From contig NZ_VRZA01000007.1 in NCBI RefSeq assembly GCF_008064665.1, positions 124,001 to 188,000 on the forward strand: a stretch of DNA of 64,000 nt. Direction: 5' to 3'. The notes below the pieces were generated by a model. That model worked only from the letters and a program-made list of their open reading frames with translations. It was not told the DNA's origin and did not search any database. A program made the position numbers and the translations under genes. Below are positions 36,878-44,620 of this stretch, piece after piece. Position 1 is the stretch's first letter. The number at the start of each line of letters is the position of its first letter. This stretch comes from Parahaliea maris (lineage in GTDB: Bacteria > Pseudomonadota > Gammaproteobacteria > Pseudomonadales > Halieaceae).

Positions 36878-36922
36878 TGGTGGGCCCAGAAGGACTTGAA
36901 CCTTCGACCTGCCGATTATGAG
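36878..36922 (-). other. att site: 3'-half of a CAT-anticodon tRNA
   Basis: The minus strand carries exactly 45 bases, from the anticodon loop CTCATAA through TCGGC, variable loop, T arm GAAGG-TTCAAGT-CCTTC, and TGGGCCC-A-CCA. No 5' half is present. This is the copy a tyrosine recombinase leaves when an element integrates into a tRNA 3' end. The direction places the element and the intact tRNA to the right. Confidence 0.8.
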
Positions 36923-36957
36923 GGGAGCGGAGAGGGCGAGTTCGGTGGCCCTAAGTA

Positions 36958-37023
36958 GCAGAAAAATAACGGGATTTTCCATAGATCACCGCCCATATTC
37001 CGAACTCCGAACCTATACCGAAC
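36958..37023 (+). repeat. 66-bp direct repeat, copy B
   Basis: 61 of 66 bases identical to 31836-31901. Four of the five differences cluster in the middle, next to CCATAG. Confidence 0.85.
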
Positions 37024-37143
37024 TTCACGGGACTCCGCGGCGAACTGGGGGCCAGCAACTCGAAGAGTTGTAACGGATTTCCCAACCGAACTTCCGAACC
37101 AAAACCGAAATCCGGCCCGGCACCTGTCGTGTAGGCAGGCACA

Positions 37144-37165
37144 CTGGGAAACTGGCATTCTGGGG
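37144..37165 (+). repeat. AACTGGNATTCTGG island repeat, copy 1
   Basis: CTGGGAAACTGGCATTCTGG. Related copies are at 47788, 48429 and 52469, all inside the island. Confidence 0.5.
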
Positions 37166-37206
37166 CTGTCTAGTTTTTGATCAGTGAATCGACTAGGCTT
37201 CAACCA

Positions 37207-37908
37207 ATGAAAAGAATATTTGTGCCCACCCAATCGGGCGATGATTGGAAACCCCTCCTCGCAAAACCAGACCTTCATTGGAAAATCGGCCGATCGGCCA
37301 TGTCGACGGCCTCTTGCTGGGAAACGGCACGTGATCAATTGCCCCAGGACCTTAGGGTTACCCTCGAAGCTTCGGAAGATCCAGCGTTGTTGAATCTGGA
37401 ACTTCTAGCCGCGATCCCAGAATGGGAGGTTGAGCTACCAGGCGGTAAGACCTCCTCTTGCACCGATGTAATGGCTATCGCGAGGAACGAGTGTGGATTA
37501 GTGGTACTGGGGGTCGAGGCTAAAGTCGACGAGCCCTTCGGACCGACGCTAGGTGAAAAACGTAGGAATGCCTCGATGGGCCAGCAGGAGCGCATACGCT
37601 ACCTGGAAGCGGAGCTTCACGATGGACGTGAAATGGCAGATGAAATTCGCTACCAGCTCATGCATAGAACCGTCTCCGCGATTCTGACAGCTCGAGCGTT
37701 CCATACCGCCACTGCGGCGATGATCGTACAATCTTTCAGCGCTGATCAGGCATGGAGAGAGGACTTCGAATTCTTTGCGAGAGCCCTGGACGCAGAGCCG
37801 GTTACAGAAGATTTGTACCAGTTACATACCCCCAGCGGTGAGAAGTTGTATCTCGGTTGGTGTAAAGGTGACCTCCGTCACACAAGAGTAAATCTAGCTG
37901 ACACTTAG
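37207..37908 (+). CDS. DUF6946-like protein, putative PD-(D/E)xK nuclease
   Basis: 233 residues. It opens MKRIFVPTQSGDDWKPLLA and contains CTDVMAIARNECGLVVLGVE followed by AKVDEPFG, a D...ExK arrangement as in the PD-(D/E)xK nuclease fold; both parts agree with what I know of the DUF6946 family. ATG 37207 is preferred to a TTG 30 bases upstream. It is the first gene inside the island and is followed by a possible base-excision protein, so a DNA-damage or defence role is plausible. Nuclease activity is inferred. Confidence 0.6.
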   Translation: MKRIFVPTQSGDDWKPLLAKPDLHWKIGRSAMSTASCWETARDQLPQDLRVTLEASEDPALLNLELLAAIPEWEVELPGGKTSSCTDVMAIARNECGLVVLGVEAKVDEPFGPTLGEKRRNASMGQQERIRYLEAELHDGREMADEIRYQLMHRTVSAILTARAFHTATAAMIVQSFSADQAWREDFEFFARALDAEPVTEDLYQLHTPSGEKLYLGWCKGDLRHTRVNLADT

Positions 37909-37995
37909 GAGCCAGATATACTGATCATTTCTGGTCACGTCTGCCCACATTATTAGAACATTACACCCAAAGTTCGAGCCTGAGGGGAGAAAGAA

Positions 37996-38682
37996 ATGCG
38001 GAGTTGGAGTTCTCTTGCCGAATTGGAAGGTGTAATCGAAAACGGCTACGAACGCCTTGGGTATAGAGAATTGGGTGATCGAGGATATCGCTTTCTATCT
38101 TCGCCGGAGTCTACACTTGGCTCATCTCGTTTGATAATGTCCATCAATCCCGCTGGTAACACGCCTGATTATGAGAACGACGGCATGTTTACCGCCGAAG
38201 GAACAAGCGCATACGTTAATGAACGTTGGCTTTCCGCCCCGATGGGTAGCAGTAAGTTACAGGTACAATACCAAGAAATGTTTAAGCTGCTCCGATGGGA
38301 GCCGCTGCAGGTGCTTCAGGCGCCGTTCTCACCCTATCGTCACCCGAGTTGGTCAAAACTTCCTAGTGATGTTGCCCGGGAGACACTTCAATTCTGCAAT
38401 GATCGGATATGGAAACCATATTTCACTGAGCATTGCCCGAACGAAATTGTGTGTGTTGGAAAACCGCAGATCAGTGCACTATTGGATTCAATCCCTTATC
38501 GAGTTACTGGAATGCGAAGTATCGAAACTGGCTGGAATAATTCTGCGTGTCAAACTGCGACACACTATTTCTTTGAAAATGATACGGTGATTGTGCAGAT
38601 ACCACACCTATCGAGGTTCGGGATATTGACAGCGCTTGTTTGTCAGGAACATCTGGGCGATATTTTTTCACCGCTTTTATAA
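37996..38682 (+). CDS. Possible uracil-DNA-glycosylase-superfamily protein
   Basis: 228 residues. The stretch LIMSINPAGNTPDY resembles the GxNPG motif of uracil-DNA glycosylases. A middle strand EIVCVGKPQISALLDSI and a late VQIPHLSRFGI, in the place of the H-P-S-P loop, fit the same fold. The key Asp/Asn residues are not certain. GGGGAGAAAG precedes the ATG. It lies 87 bases after the putative nuclease gene, same strand. The fold call is tentative and no function is claimed. Confidence 0.4.
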   Translation: MRSWSSLAELEGVIENGYERLGYRELGDRGYRFLSSPESTLGSSRLIMSINPAGNTPDYENDGMFTAEGTSAYVNERWLSAPMGSSKLQVQYQEMFKLLRWEPLQVLQAPFSPYRHPSWSKLPSDVARETLQFCNDRIWKPYFTEHCPNEIVCVGKPQISALLDSIPYRVTGMRSIETGWNNSACQTATHYFFENDTVIVQIPHLSRFGILTALVCQEHLGDIFSPLL

Positions 38683-38707
38683 GCTAATTGCTTTGTAGAT
38701 GAGATAA

Positions 38708-39373
38708 ATGCGTCAAAAGGGAAAAATTAGGTCATGGAATGACCAAAAGGGGTTTGGATTTATCACTCCCGAGGATGGAGGCAAAGATGTCTTCATGCAC
38801 GTCTCAGCAGTGAGACGCCGGGGCAGGCGGCCAGTCGTAGGCGAGATAGCGTCATATGATCTGGGTACCGATAACCGAGGTCGACCGCGGGCGGCCAATG
38901 TGCTCTTGCCCGGTGATCGGCTGAAACCAGCCCAGGGAACCAAGGGCAGGACAGTTGCCGTTGTTGTGGCCATTGTATTCCTGTGTGCAATTTCAGCTGC
39001 CGTAGTGGTTGGCAAATTACCAGCCCTGATCCTTTGGGCCTACATTGGCTTGAGCATAATTACATTCTTTGTTTACGCGTTTGACAAGGTAGCAGCCAAG
39101 GATGGGGCATGGCGGACTTCTGAAGGAACTCTCCATGGCCTATCGCTATTTGGTGGCTGGCCGGGAGCTCTAGTGGCTCAGCAGTTCCTAAGACACAAGT
39201 CGAAGAAGCAATCGTTCCGGTCGATGTTTTTTGTAACTGTTGTCCTCAATCTGGGTATGTTGGCCGGTATGAGCACCGAGGTCGGACGCGATGTTTTTGG
39301 ATCATGGCTAGGGCTGTCGAATTCGAGTGACCGACCATTCGGGCGTGCAACGATAGAGTGGAGTGATCAATAA
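38708..39373 (+). CDS. Cold-shock domain fused to DUF1294 membrane domain
   Basis: 221 residues. Residues 1-65 are a cold-shock domain with both RNA-binding motifs (KGFGFI and DVFMHVS). About four membrane segments of the DUF1294 type follow (YIGLSIITFFVYAFDKVAAK, HGLSLFGGWPGALVAQQFLR, HKSKKQSFR). A C-terminal tail VGRDVFGSWLGLSNSSDRPF completes it. CSD-DUF1294 fusions are common and their role is unknown. The same tail appears again as a relic at about 44435-44542, on the far side of the Hsp70 operon. Confidence 0.87.
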   Translation: MRQKGKIRSWNDQKGFGFITPEDGGKDVFMHVSAVRRRGRRPVVGEIASYDLGTDNRGRPRAANVLLPGDRLKPAQGTKGRTVAVVVAIVFLCAISAAVVVGKLPALILWAYIGLSIITFFVYAFDKVAAKDGAWRTSEGTLHGLSLFGGWPGALVAQQFLRHKSKKQSFRSMFFVTVVLNLGMLAGMSTEVGRDVFGSWLGLSNSSDRPFGRATIEWSDQ

Positions 39374-39432
39374 CGGTTGTGCTCTAACTGGCTAGTGAAT
39401 AAGTTTTGGCTGAAGAATATAGACTCAAGAAT

Positions 39433-40470
39433 TTAACTTCGCCAAGCTCTAGAAGCTGTTGGACTCAGAGTACTGAGATACGAGAGCGACTCATTCAGTT
39501 TTGCTTCAACCGTATCGATGCTCTCGGACTTGGATAATCCTTTAAGAAATGTAGTCATCTTAACCAACATTTGGTCCCCAAATTCGTCCTTGAATTTTGA
39601 TTGTTCATCCTTTGTAAATGTTCCTTTTGCCACTATAGTTTTGGCCCGCATCCACATTGCAACATCCCGCTCCGCGTTAGCAATTTTCTGCTTAGCTGGC
39701 CCATCAATAAATCTTTGCAAATCTTCTTCGATTCTTTTATCGATTTGTATCAAATTTTTGGAGGAAAACTGGAGATTTCCTGTATAAAAATCTTCGTTGA
39801 GGGAAAACCATATCAATGCTCTGCATCTGATAAGTATGGATGGGTGCGTCGATTCTGCTGCACGAGTATCAGTGCCCTCAATCTTATCCATCTGACGCAT
39901 AAAAGAACTGACATCAAATCTCAAATGTCTATCGTTCAGGCCAGATGCAGTCTTTATCAACGCTCTAATGGCGACGTCAATTGCGCCTGACGCAACGAGT
40001 CCAATTCGATCCGCAGATATTTCCATTGCTCGGTCATGCATCAAGGACTCTATTGAGTGAGGTTGACCAAAAAATTCTGTTCTGTAGTGCCGTAAGAGGA
40101 AATGCGCAATCTCATGTCCTAATACAAACTCGAATTCCTTAGGAGACAGAAGATCAATCAAAGCAGAAGAGAACCTGACTATGCACTCTCCGTCAGTTCC
40201 TAGCAAACATTGAGCATTGAGGTCAGGGCCAGGAAAAACGAAAACGTGTATACAAGCGCGAGGAATCTCAAGTCGATGTGAGACGTTTAGAACGCTCTCA
40301 TCCAGGGTGGGAGTGACGGCTGAACTGATCGATAACTCCTGCGAAAACAAGGAGTCACGTATTCTCTGTGCGTCTACAGCAAATTTTTTGTGTTGTGAGC
40401 AGGATTGGCGCTCACCGGAAAATCTAAGAGCTTCTATCCTTGCTCTACATGATTCCAGCTCTTTAAGCAT
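39433..40470 (-). CDS. M48-like zinc metalloprotease of the Hsp70 operon
   Basis: 345 residues, no signal or membrane segment, so cytosolic. Zinc site HEIAH at 119-123 with the third ligand Glu150 in AMEISADRIG, and STHPSILIRCRAL, the THPP-like loop of M48 peptidases. The N-terminus is a charged helix; the C-terminal third is helical and of unknown type. ATG 40470 overlaps the stop of the TerB gene by 8 bases; a TTG at 40500 is the alternative. It is the last gene of a four-gene operon with Hsp70 machinery, so it may degrade clients delivered by it. The protease class is fairly sure; the role is inferred. Confidence 0.75.
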   Translation of the reverse strand: MLKELESCRARIEALRFSGERQSCSQHKKFAVDAQRIRDSLFSQELSISSAVTPTLDESVLNVSHRLEIPRACIHVFVFPGPDLNAQCLLGTDGECIVRFSSALIDLLSPKEFEFVLGHEIAHFLLRHYRTEFFGQPHSIESLMHDRAMEISADRIGLVASGAIDVAIRALIKTASGLNDRHLRFDVSSFMRQMDKIEGTDTRAAESTHPSILIRCRALIWFSLNEDFYTGNLQFSSKNLIQIDKRIEEDLQRFIDGPAKQKIANAERDVAMWMRAKTIVAKGTFTKDEQSKFKDEFGDQMLVKMTTFLKGLSKSESIDTVEAKLNESLSYLSTLSPTASRAWRS

Positions 40471-41710
40471 ACTTTTTACGTGCTTCCGCAATCTTTTCAA
40501 GCATTAATTGAGCATTCCTTCTCTCCTCACCATCATCAAGGGTATTGAGTCGATTATTCCATTTCTGAAACTCCCCCAATAAGTGCTTTCTAACTTTGTC
40601 CTTCGGCCAATCTGGATCGATTCCTAGAAGAGATTCAACTCCATCGCTTGAACTTTGAGATGCATCAAGTGAAACAATTTTTTGGTCACGCAGCTTATTG
40701 ACTTCATCCAAATCAAGTTCAAGCGCGCTAGCAATTTTAGAAATTAGTGTAAGCTCACTTGCCTCTGCAATACCGTCAGCAGCCATAATCTCAAAGCACA
40801 GTTCGACCGCTTCAAACTTCTGTGCAGGATCCGCAACCTCGTTGAGGCGTTTTGTCAAGGAGCTTACTGCCAAATCACCACTTAGAGCTGCTTTGTAGGA
40901 CTCACGTAGAGCGGTGTTGTACATTTCCTTAAGACGTTGTTCTTCATCACCATCGTATGGAGAGATCAGCTTCATCACGTGTTGTTTGAGGATCTCACCT
41001 TCATCAGAGTGAAGTGATCCATCGGACATTGCCACCGCTACGCCCAACTTAAGAGATAGACATTGTGCTTCATCGCGGTCTTCAGACTGTTCTAAATAGC
41101 CCTTAGCATCATACTCCCAGGTAAAGTCGATCCCTTTTTGCCATAGAATTCCTGGATCATCGGGTTGGTGGAAGCCATGCTTTATAGAGGGAAGATTATC
41201 TATGTCCACTAACCGAAAAACCGCAACAAGCTCGCGCTTACCAGTGTATGGCGGCTGTATCATTTGCGGAATAGCTACCCCAAGCCTTACCCAGCTTGTG
41301 AAGCCGTAGTTAGGTTTTACCTCGCCAATTGGAAGCGCATGTTGATAGACGAGGCTTTCATCTTCTTGAAATGCGTCCAGTACGCATATTACTGGCTCAT
41401 ACTCTCCAGAGGTCTTGTCGAATATCGAAGTGATGCACGCAGCGTTGACTGGGCGTGTAACAGGAAATAGACCCTTGCCCATAATTTGCTTTACGATCGG
41501 ACTATCTTTGTCATCAGTGTCAATGTTGCCATCTTCAAGTTTGACTTCGAAGGGCTGCATTCCTTGGAACTGAAGCTCTAGATTTTCTGAAAACGTACCC
41601 TTTCCCAAAGCTGTTTTGCCGGCAGCTGTGACGGTCTTGGCGCCAGCAGAGAGAATTTGGCCGATAAAAACCCAAGCGATTATGACGCCAATTATGGCTA
41701 GTATTTCCAT
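40463..41710 (-). CDS. Membrane-anchored TerB protein with degenerate J domain (DjlA-like)
   Basis: 415 residues: one membrane helix at the N-terminus (2-22), an unrecognised beta-rich domain (45-200), a TerB domain (215-345, with VAMSDGSLHSDEGE and MAADGIAEASE), and a C-terminal J-like domain (358-415, LLGIDPDWPKDKVRKHLLGE). The order TM-TerB-J is that of DjlA, a membrane J-protein partner of DnaK. The HPD motif that activates Hsp70 is missing; the site reads NNR at 385-387. It lies 1 base after the Hsp70 gene. The co-chaperone role is inferred from layout and neighbours. Confidence 0.75.
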   Translation of the reverse strand: MEILAIIGVIIAWVFIGQILSAGAKTVTAAGKTALGKGTFSENLELQFQGMQPFEVKLEDGNIDTDDKDSPIVKQIMGKGLFPVTRPVNAACITSIFDKTSGEYEPVICVLDAFQEDESLVYQHALPIGEVKPNYGFTSWVRLGVAIPQMIQPPYTGKRELVAVFRLVDIDNLPSIKHGFHQPDDPGILWQKGIDFTWEYDAKGYLEQSEDRDEAQCLSLKLGVAVAMSDGSLHSDEGEILKQHVMKLISPYDGDEEQRLKEMYNTALRESYKAALSGDLAVSSLTKRLNEVADPAQKFEAVELCFEIMAADGIAEASELTLISKIASALELDLDEVNKLRDQKIVSLDASQSSSDGVESLLGIDPDWPKDKVRKHLLGEFQKWNNRLNTLDDGEERRNAQLMLEKIAEARKKYA

Positions 41711-41711
41711 G

Positions 41712-43211
41712 TTACTCTACCGTGAACTGTTCAATCGAAATAGCTTGTCCGTCATCGCTTCCAGACATTGATAGATCAATGTCGGTCCTTCTATTTGTCG
41801 CAACATCGACGAAAGCGCATTTCATTATCTGATTTTCGTCGTAGGCGTAAGTAACTTTGATTTCCTGGCCCTCCGGTCGTCCCGGGGGTAGTTCGAGCGC
41901 GCCTTCCCAAATAATCTTCACGAATCTCGGGTCAGTTTCCGGTGCTGTGGATTCAGTGAGCCTACATGCTACTGATGTTTGCCCATCAGACATGGTGTAG
42001 AAAGACTCGGTGACAGAGCATGGTATCTTTTCCCCCTTCATGATGATGACGCTATTCGACAAAGTGGGTTGGTCACGGTGTTGGTCGTACGTTACGGCGA
42101 TAGTGCCAAAGCACTTGGATGTGCTTTCACTTACTCGAATCTTTCCTATGGAATGCTTTTGTGTCTCGGTTAGTTTAGATTTGTCACCCTTATAAGCGGC
42201 ATAAAGCGCCGCGCCCATTGCCACAACCTCGTCTACATTGACAGAGGCTGTTGGCTCTTTACCAAACACTCGCGTTACACTTTCTCGAACGAGGGGAACG
42301 CGAGTGCTACCCCCAGCGAGAAATATCTCTCTAATATCGCAAGGACTAATACCAGCCTCTTCGATCGTTGATTCGCAAAGCATTTCCGCTTGAGCTATGA
42401 GTGTAGATATTCCTTCCTCAAACTCTTCACGCGATATTTCAATCAGTTTCCGATTGACTTTGAGAGTGACGCTTTTCCTTTTTGAAAGTGACTTTTTCTC
42501 TTCTTCTGCGTCGTTTAAAGTGAAGTCTTCGTCATCAAGAGGGTCGCCAGTGATTTGTGCGTACTTCCTCTTTACAATCCCAATAATGACTTTGTCGAAA
42601 TCGTCTCCACCGAGCTTAGACACACCATTAGATGCGAGCACTTCGACATCCTGACCGTCGACTCGGATTATGGATACGTCAAAGGTGCCTCCGCCTAGAT
42701 CATATACTGCATATACTCCATGAAGATCTTCGCCGTTCTTGAAGGCGTAGTACAGTGCGGCCGCTGTCGGTTCATTGATAATATAATTTACCTTTAGGCC
42801 GGCACTTTTTGCTGCCGTCATCGTGGCTTCACGTGCTTCTGTAGAAAAATTAGCTGGAATTGTGACCACAGCTTCACCAACACTTCCAAGATTCTTGTTA
42901 GCTATCTTGAGTAGTTTTTTTAATACAAAGCTACTTAGCTGTGTTGGGGAGAAATTCTTTCCGTTAATGCTGTGGGTTCTTTCTGTACCCATGTCTCTTT
43001 TGAAACGAGCTGCAGCCCTCTCGGGGGAGACGCCCCATGTTTTTCGAGCGGTATCGCCAACTTCCATCTGGCCCTCGTCACCTTCTGAGACACAGGAGGG
43101 GACTATGTTTTCGCCATCCTCGTCATGAATGATTAGAGGCCTACCGGTCTTGTCAATAGTGGAGACCGCGGAGAATGTGGTTCCTAGGTCTATACCTATA
43201 AATGCTGACAT
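41712..43211 (-). CDS. Hsp70 (DnaK-like) chaperone lacking the lid
   Basis: 499 residues. The ATPase domain is intact: GIDLGTT at 6-12, DLGGGTFD at 171-178, GGSTRVP at 300-306. The beta substrate domain is present (about 365-495, with ELPPGRPEGQEIKVTYAYDE). The C-terminal helical lid is absent, and the usual hydrophobic linker DVLLLDV is not seen; the region reads KHSIGKIRVSESTSKC. Full DnaK has about 640 residues, HscC about 555. It is the second gene of the operon, 3 bases after the GrpE-like gene. It is probably tuned to a narrow client at the membrane rather than being a general chaperone. Confidence 0.92.
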   Translation of the reverse strand: MSAFIGIDLGTTFSAVSTIDKTGRPLIIHDEDGENIVPSCVSEGDEGQMEVGDTARKTWGVSPERAAARFKRDMGTERTHSINGKNFSPTQLSSFVLKKLLKIANKNLGSVGEAVVTIPANFSTEAREATMTAAKSAGLKVNYIINEPTAAALYYAFKNGEDLHGVYAVYDLGGGTFDVSIIRVDGQDVEVLASNGVSKLGGDDFDKVIIGIVKRKYAQITGDPLDDEDFTLNDAEEEKKSLSKRKSVTLKVNRKLIEISREEFEEGISTLIAQAEMLCESTIEEAGISPCDIREIFLAGGSTRVPLVRESVTRVFGKEPTASVNVDEVVAMGAALYAAYKGDKSKLTETQKHSIGKIRVSESTSKCFGTIAVTYDQHRDQPTLSNSVIIMKGEKIPCSVTESFYTMSDGQTSVACRLTESTAPETDPRFVKIIWEGALELPPGRPEGQEIKVTYAYDENQIMKCAFVDVATNRRTDIDLSMSGSDDGQAISIEQFTVE

Positions 43212-43214
43212 TGA

Positions 43215-44330
43215 TTAAGCTCCTGGATTACTAGAAAGCTGAAATACCTTGACCTTTGAGGGTATGATCACAGTCGCTTCTTCCCCCGCTATCAGTCGAT
43301 ATCCTGCTTCTATGACTTCAGCCACCTTGAAGTCATCTTCTTCAGATTGCGTTGGGATAATCTTGGGGTTATCTGAAATACTATCGCCGAGTTTTCTATA
43401 ATCATCTCCGACGTCAGGCTCGAATCGTATGACGCCTGACTCTTCAAAAGCATCTTCAAGCAGTCGTCTGATAAAGTGTAGTGATTCCGAATCATCGCCG
43501 TCCTCTATAAATTCACTAACAGCTTGATCAACTCGTGCAAACCTTAATACAAATCGCCGGAAAATTTCTGCATCATAGCCTTTACGTAATCGTCTTATCT
43601 CTTGGTCCTTTTCATCGAGAGCAGAGTTAAGTTCAAGATATGTTTCTATCATGGAGGCGACTTTCGTTTCGGTTCTGCCGTTCTGATCAGTATTGCGCGC
43701 TAATTCTGTCGTAATGCCCATATGGAGCGCTTCTAGCCCCGATCCGACTGAAGATAGATATTTGCCCCACTTTTCCGGAACAAGCAATCTCTGGTCATTG
43801 ATAAGTAATTGCCTCCAACGATAAAGGTAGAAACTAATACCAATGGAAAGAGCTGTTGTAGTTACAAGGAGAAAAAGCATGACAACAAGCCATGCTGGTA
43901 TAGAGGCAGCTTCCTGTATATTAGGTGCCGCGCCTTCTACGGTGTTGTCTTGGCGATCTCTAGTCAGGTAGTTATCTCGATCAGTATCAAAATTGTCGTT
44001 TTGGGAGTTGATGTCGCCATAATTGGCATTTGACAGCTTGAGTGTATTGCCAGGCGATTCGGATGTTTGGTGGTCACGCGCTGACATCAACGCTGAGTTC
44101 TGCTCGCGCCGAGTGGGGACGGGCACTGAAGATTTAAAGGTAGATTCCTCGTTACCTAGTGACCTAGCAAACGGAAATCCGAATGTTTCCGTTCCATTCG
44201 GTAGTCCGCCGTTGGTCTCGATTTCGAGCCAAGGAGACGTGCTGGTTGATTGTGTTTGAGCTACAACACTTGTAGAAGTTATGGTTGCTAGCAAGCATAA
44301 AAGCGGAGAAAGGCGTCTCCTGACTCTCAT
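43215..44330 (-). CDS. Membrane-anchored GrpE-like nucleotide exchange factor
   Basis: 371 residues. Signal peptide (PLLCLLATITSTSVVAQ), a polar low-complexity periplasmic part (25-145), one membrane helix (146-170), then a cytosolic part. The cytosolic end (225-365) has a coiled coil, a helical bundle and the closing pattern VAEVIEAGYRLIAGE, then VIIPSKVKVF. This parallels the GrpE beta-wing (VxGIxxKGYxL then AxVxVxK). It is directly upstream of a DnaK-like gene. AGGATGA lies before the ATG. The GrpE relation is from reading the pattern and is not yet tested. Confidence 0.65.
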   Translation of the reverse strand: MRVRRRLSPLLCLLATITSTSVVAQTQSTSTSPWLEIETNGGLPNGTETFGFPFARSLGNEESTFKSSVPVPTRREQNSALMSARDHQTSESPGNTLKLSNANYGDINSQNDNFDTDRDNYLTRDRQDNTVEGAAPNIQEAASIPAWLVVMLFLLVTTTALSIGISFYLYRWRQLLINDQRLLVPEKWGKYLSSVGSGLEALHMGITTELARNTDQNGRTETKVASMIETYLELNSALDEKDQEIRRLRKGYDAEIFRRFVLRFARVDQAVSEFIEDGDDSESLHFIRRLLEDAFEESGVIRFEPDVGDDYRKLGDSISDNPKIIPTQSEEDDFKVAEVIEAGYRLIAGEEATVIIPSKVKVFQLSSNPGA

Positions 44331-44434
44331 TAGTCATCCTTGAACAATCCCGGTTTGTGAGAAACATAGTTTCACATACATTCAATGAATGCCAAGCGCT
44401 GAAGCGTGTTTTACTCAGATTCTGTGAACCTGTT

Positions 44435-44542
44435 AGGATAATAGTTGGGCTGACTACCGGGCTAGGACGTCAATCGCTCGGATCGTGGACAAATCTTGAT
44501 CAACAGTCGTTTAGTCGCGCATCAATAGTGTGGAGCGAGTAG
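44435..44542 (+). pseudogene. C-terminal relic of a CSD-DUF1294 gene
   Basis: The frame GLGRQSLGSWTNLDQQSFSR, then ASIVWSE and a stop, parallels the end of the protein at 38708 (VGRDVFGSWLGLSNSSDRPF, then RATIEWSDQ). Everything upstream of it in the gene is missing. It is in the same orientation as the intact gene and lies 110 bases beyond the start of the Hsp70 operon. Confidence 0.6.
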
Positions 44543-44620
44543 TGATTGAGGCTGTTCTTTATTAGTAGATGCTTCTGGTTTTATCGATGACCAAAATCCT
44601 TAGATTGCTCATTCACGCCA

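Larger units (their letters stand above)
36739..37206. other. Left boundary of the island
   Basis: 468 bases without a gene. In order it holds a terminator-like hairpin after tRNA-Pro, the tRNA 3'-fragment at 36878, copy B of the 66-bp repeat, a further run of CCGAAC units near 37085-37105, and one copy of the AACTGGNATTCTGG repeat. Confidence 0.7.

Noticed and set aside
36916-37338. 140-residue minus-strand reading frame across the island edge
   Set aside because: It runs through the 66-bp repeat and the CCGAAC units; its apparent protein pattern only reflects the repeated DNA, and it begins inside the start of the real plus-strand gene.
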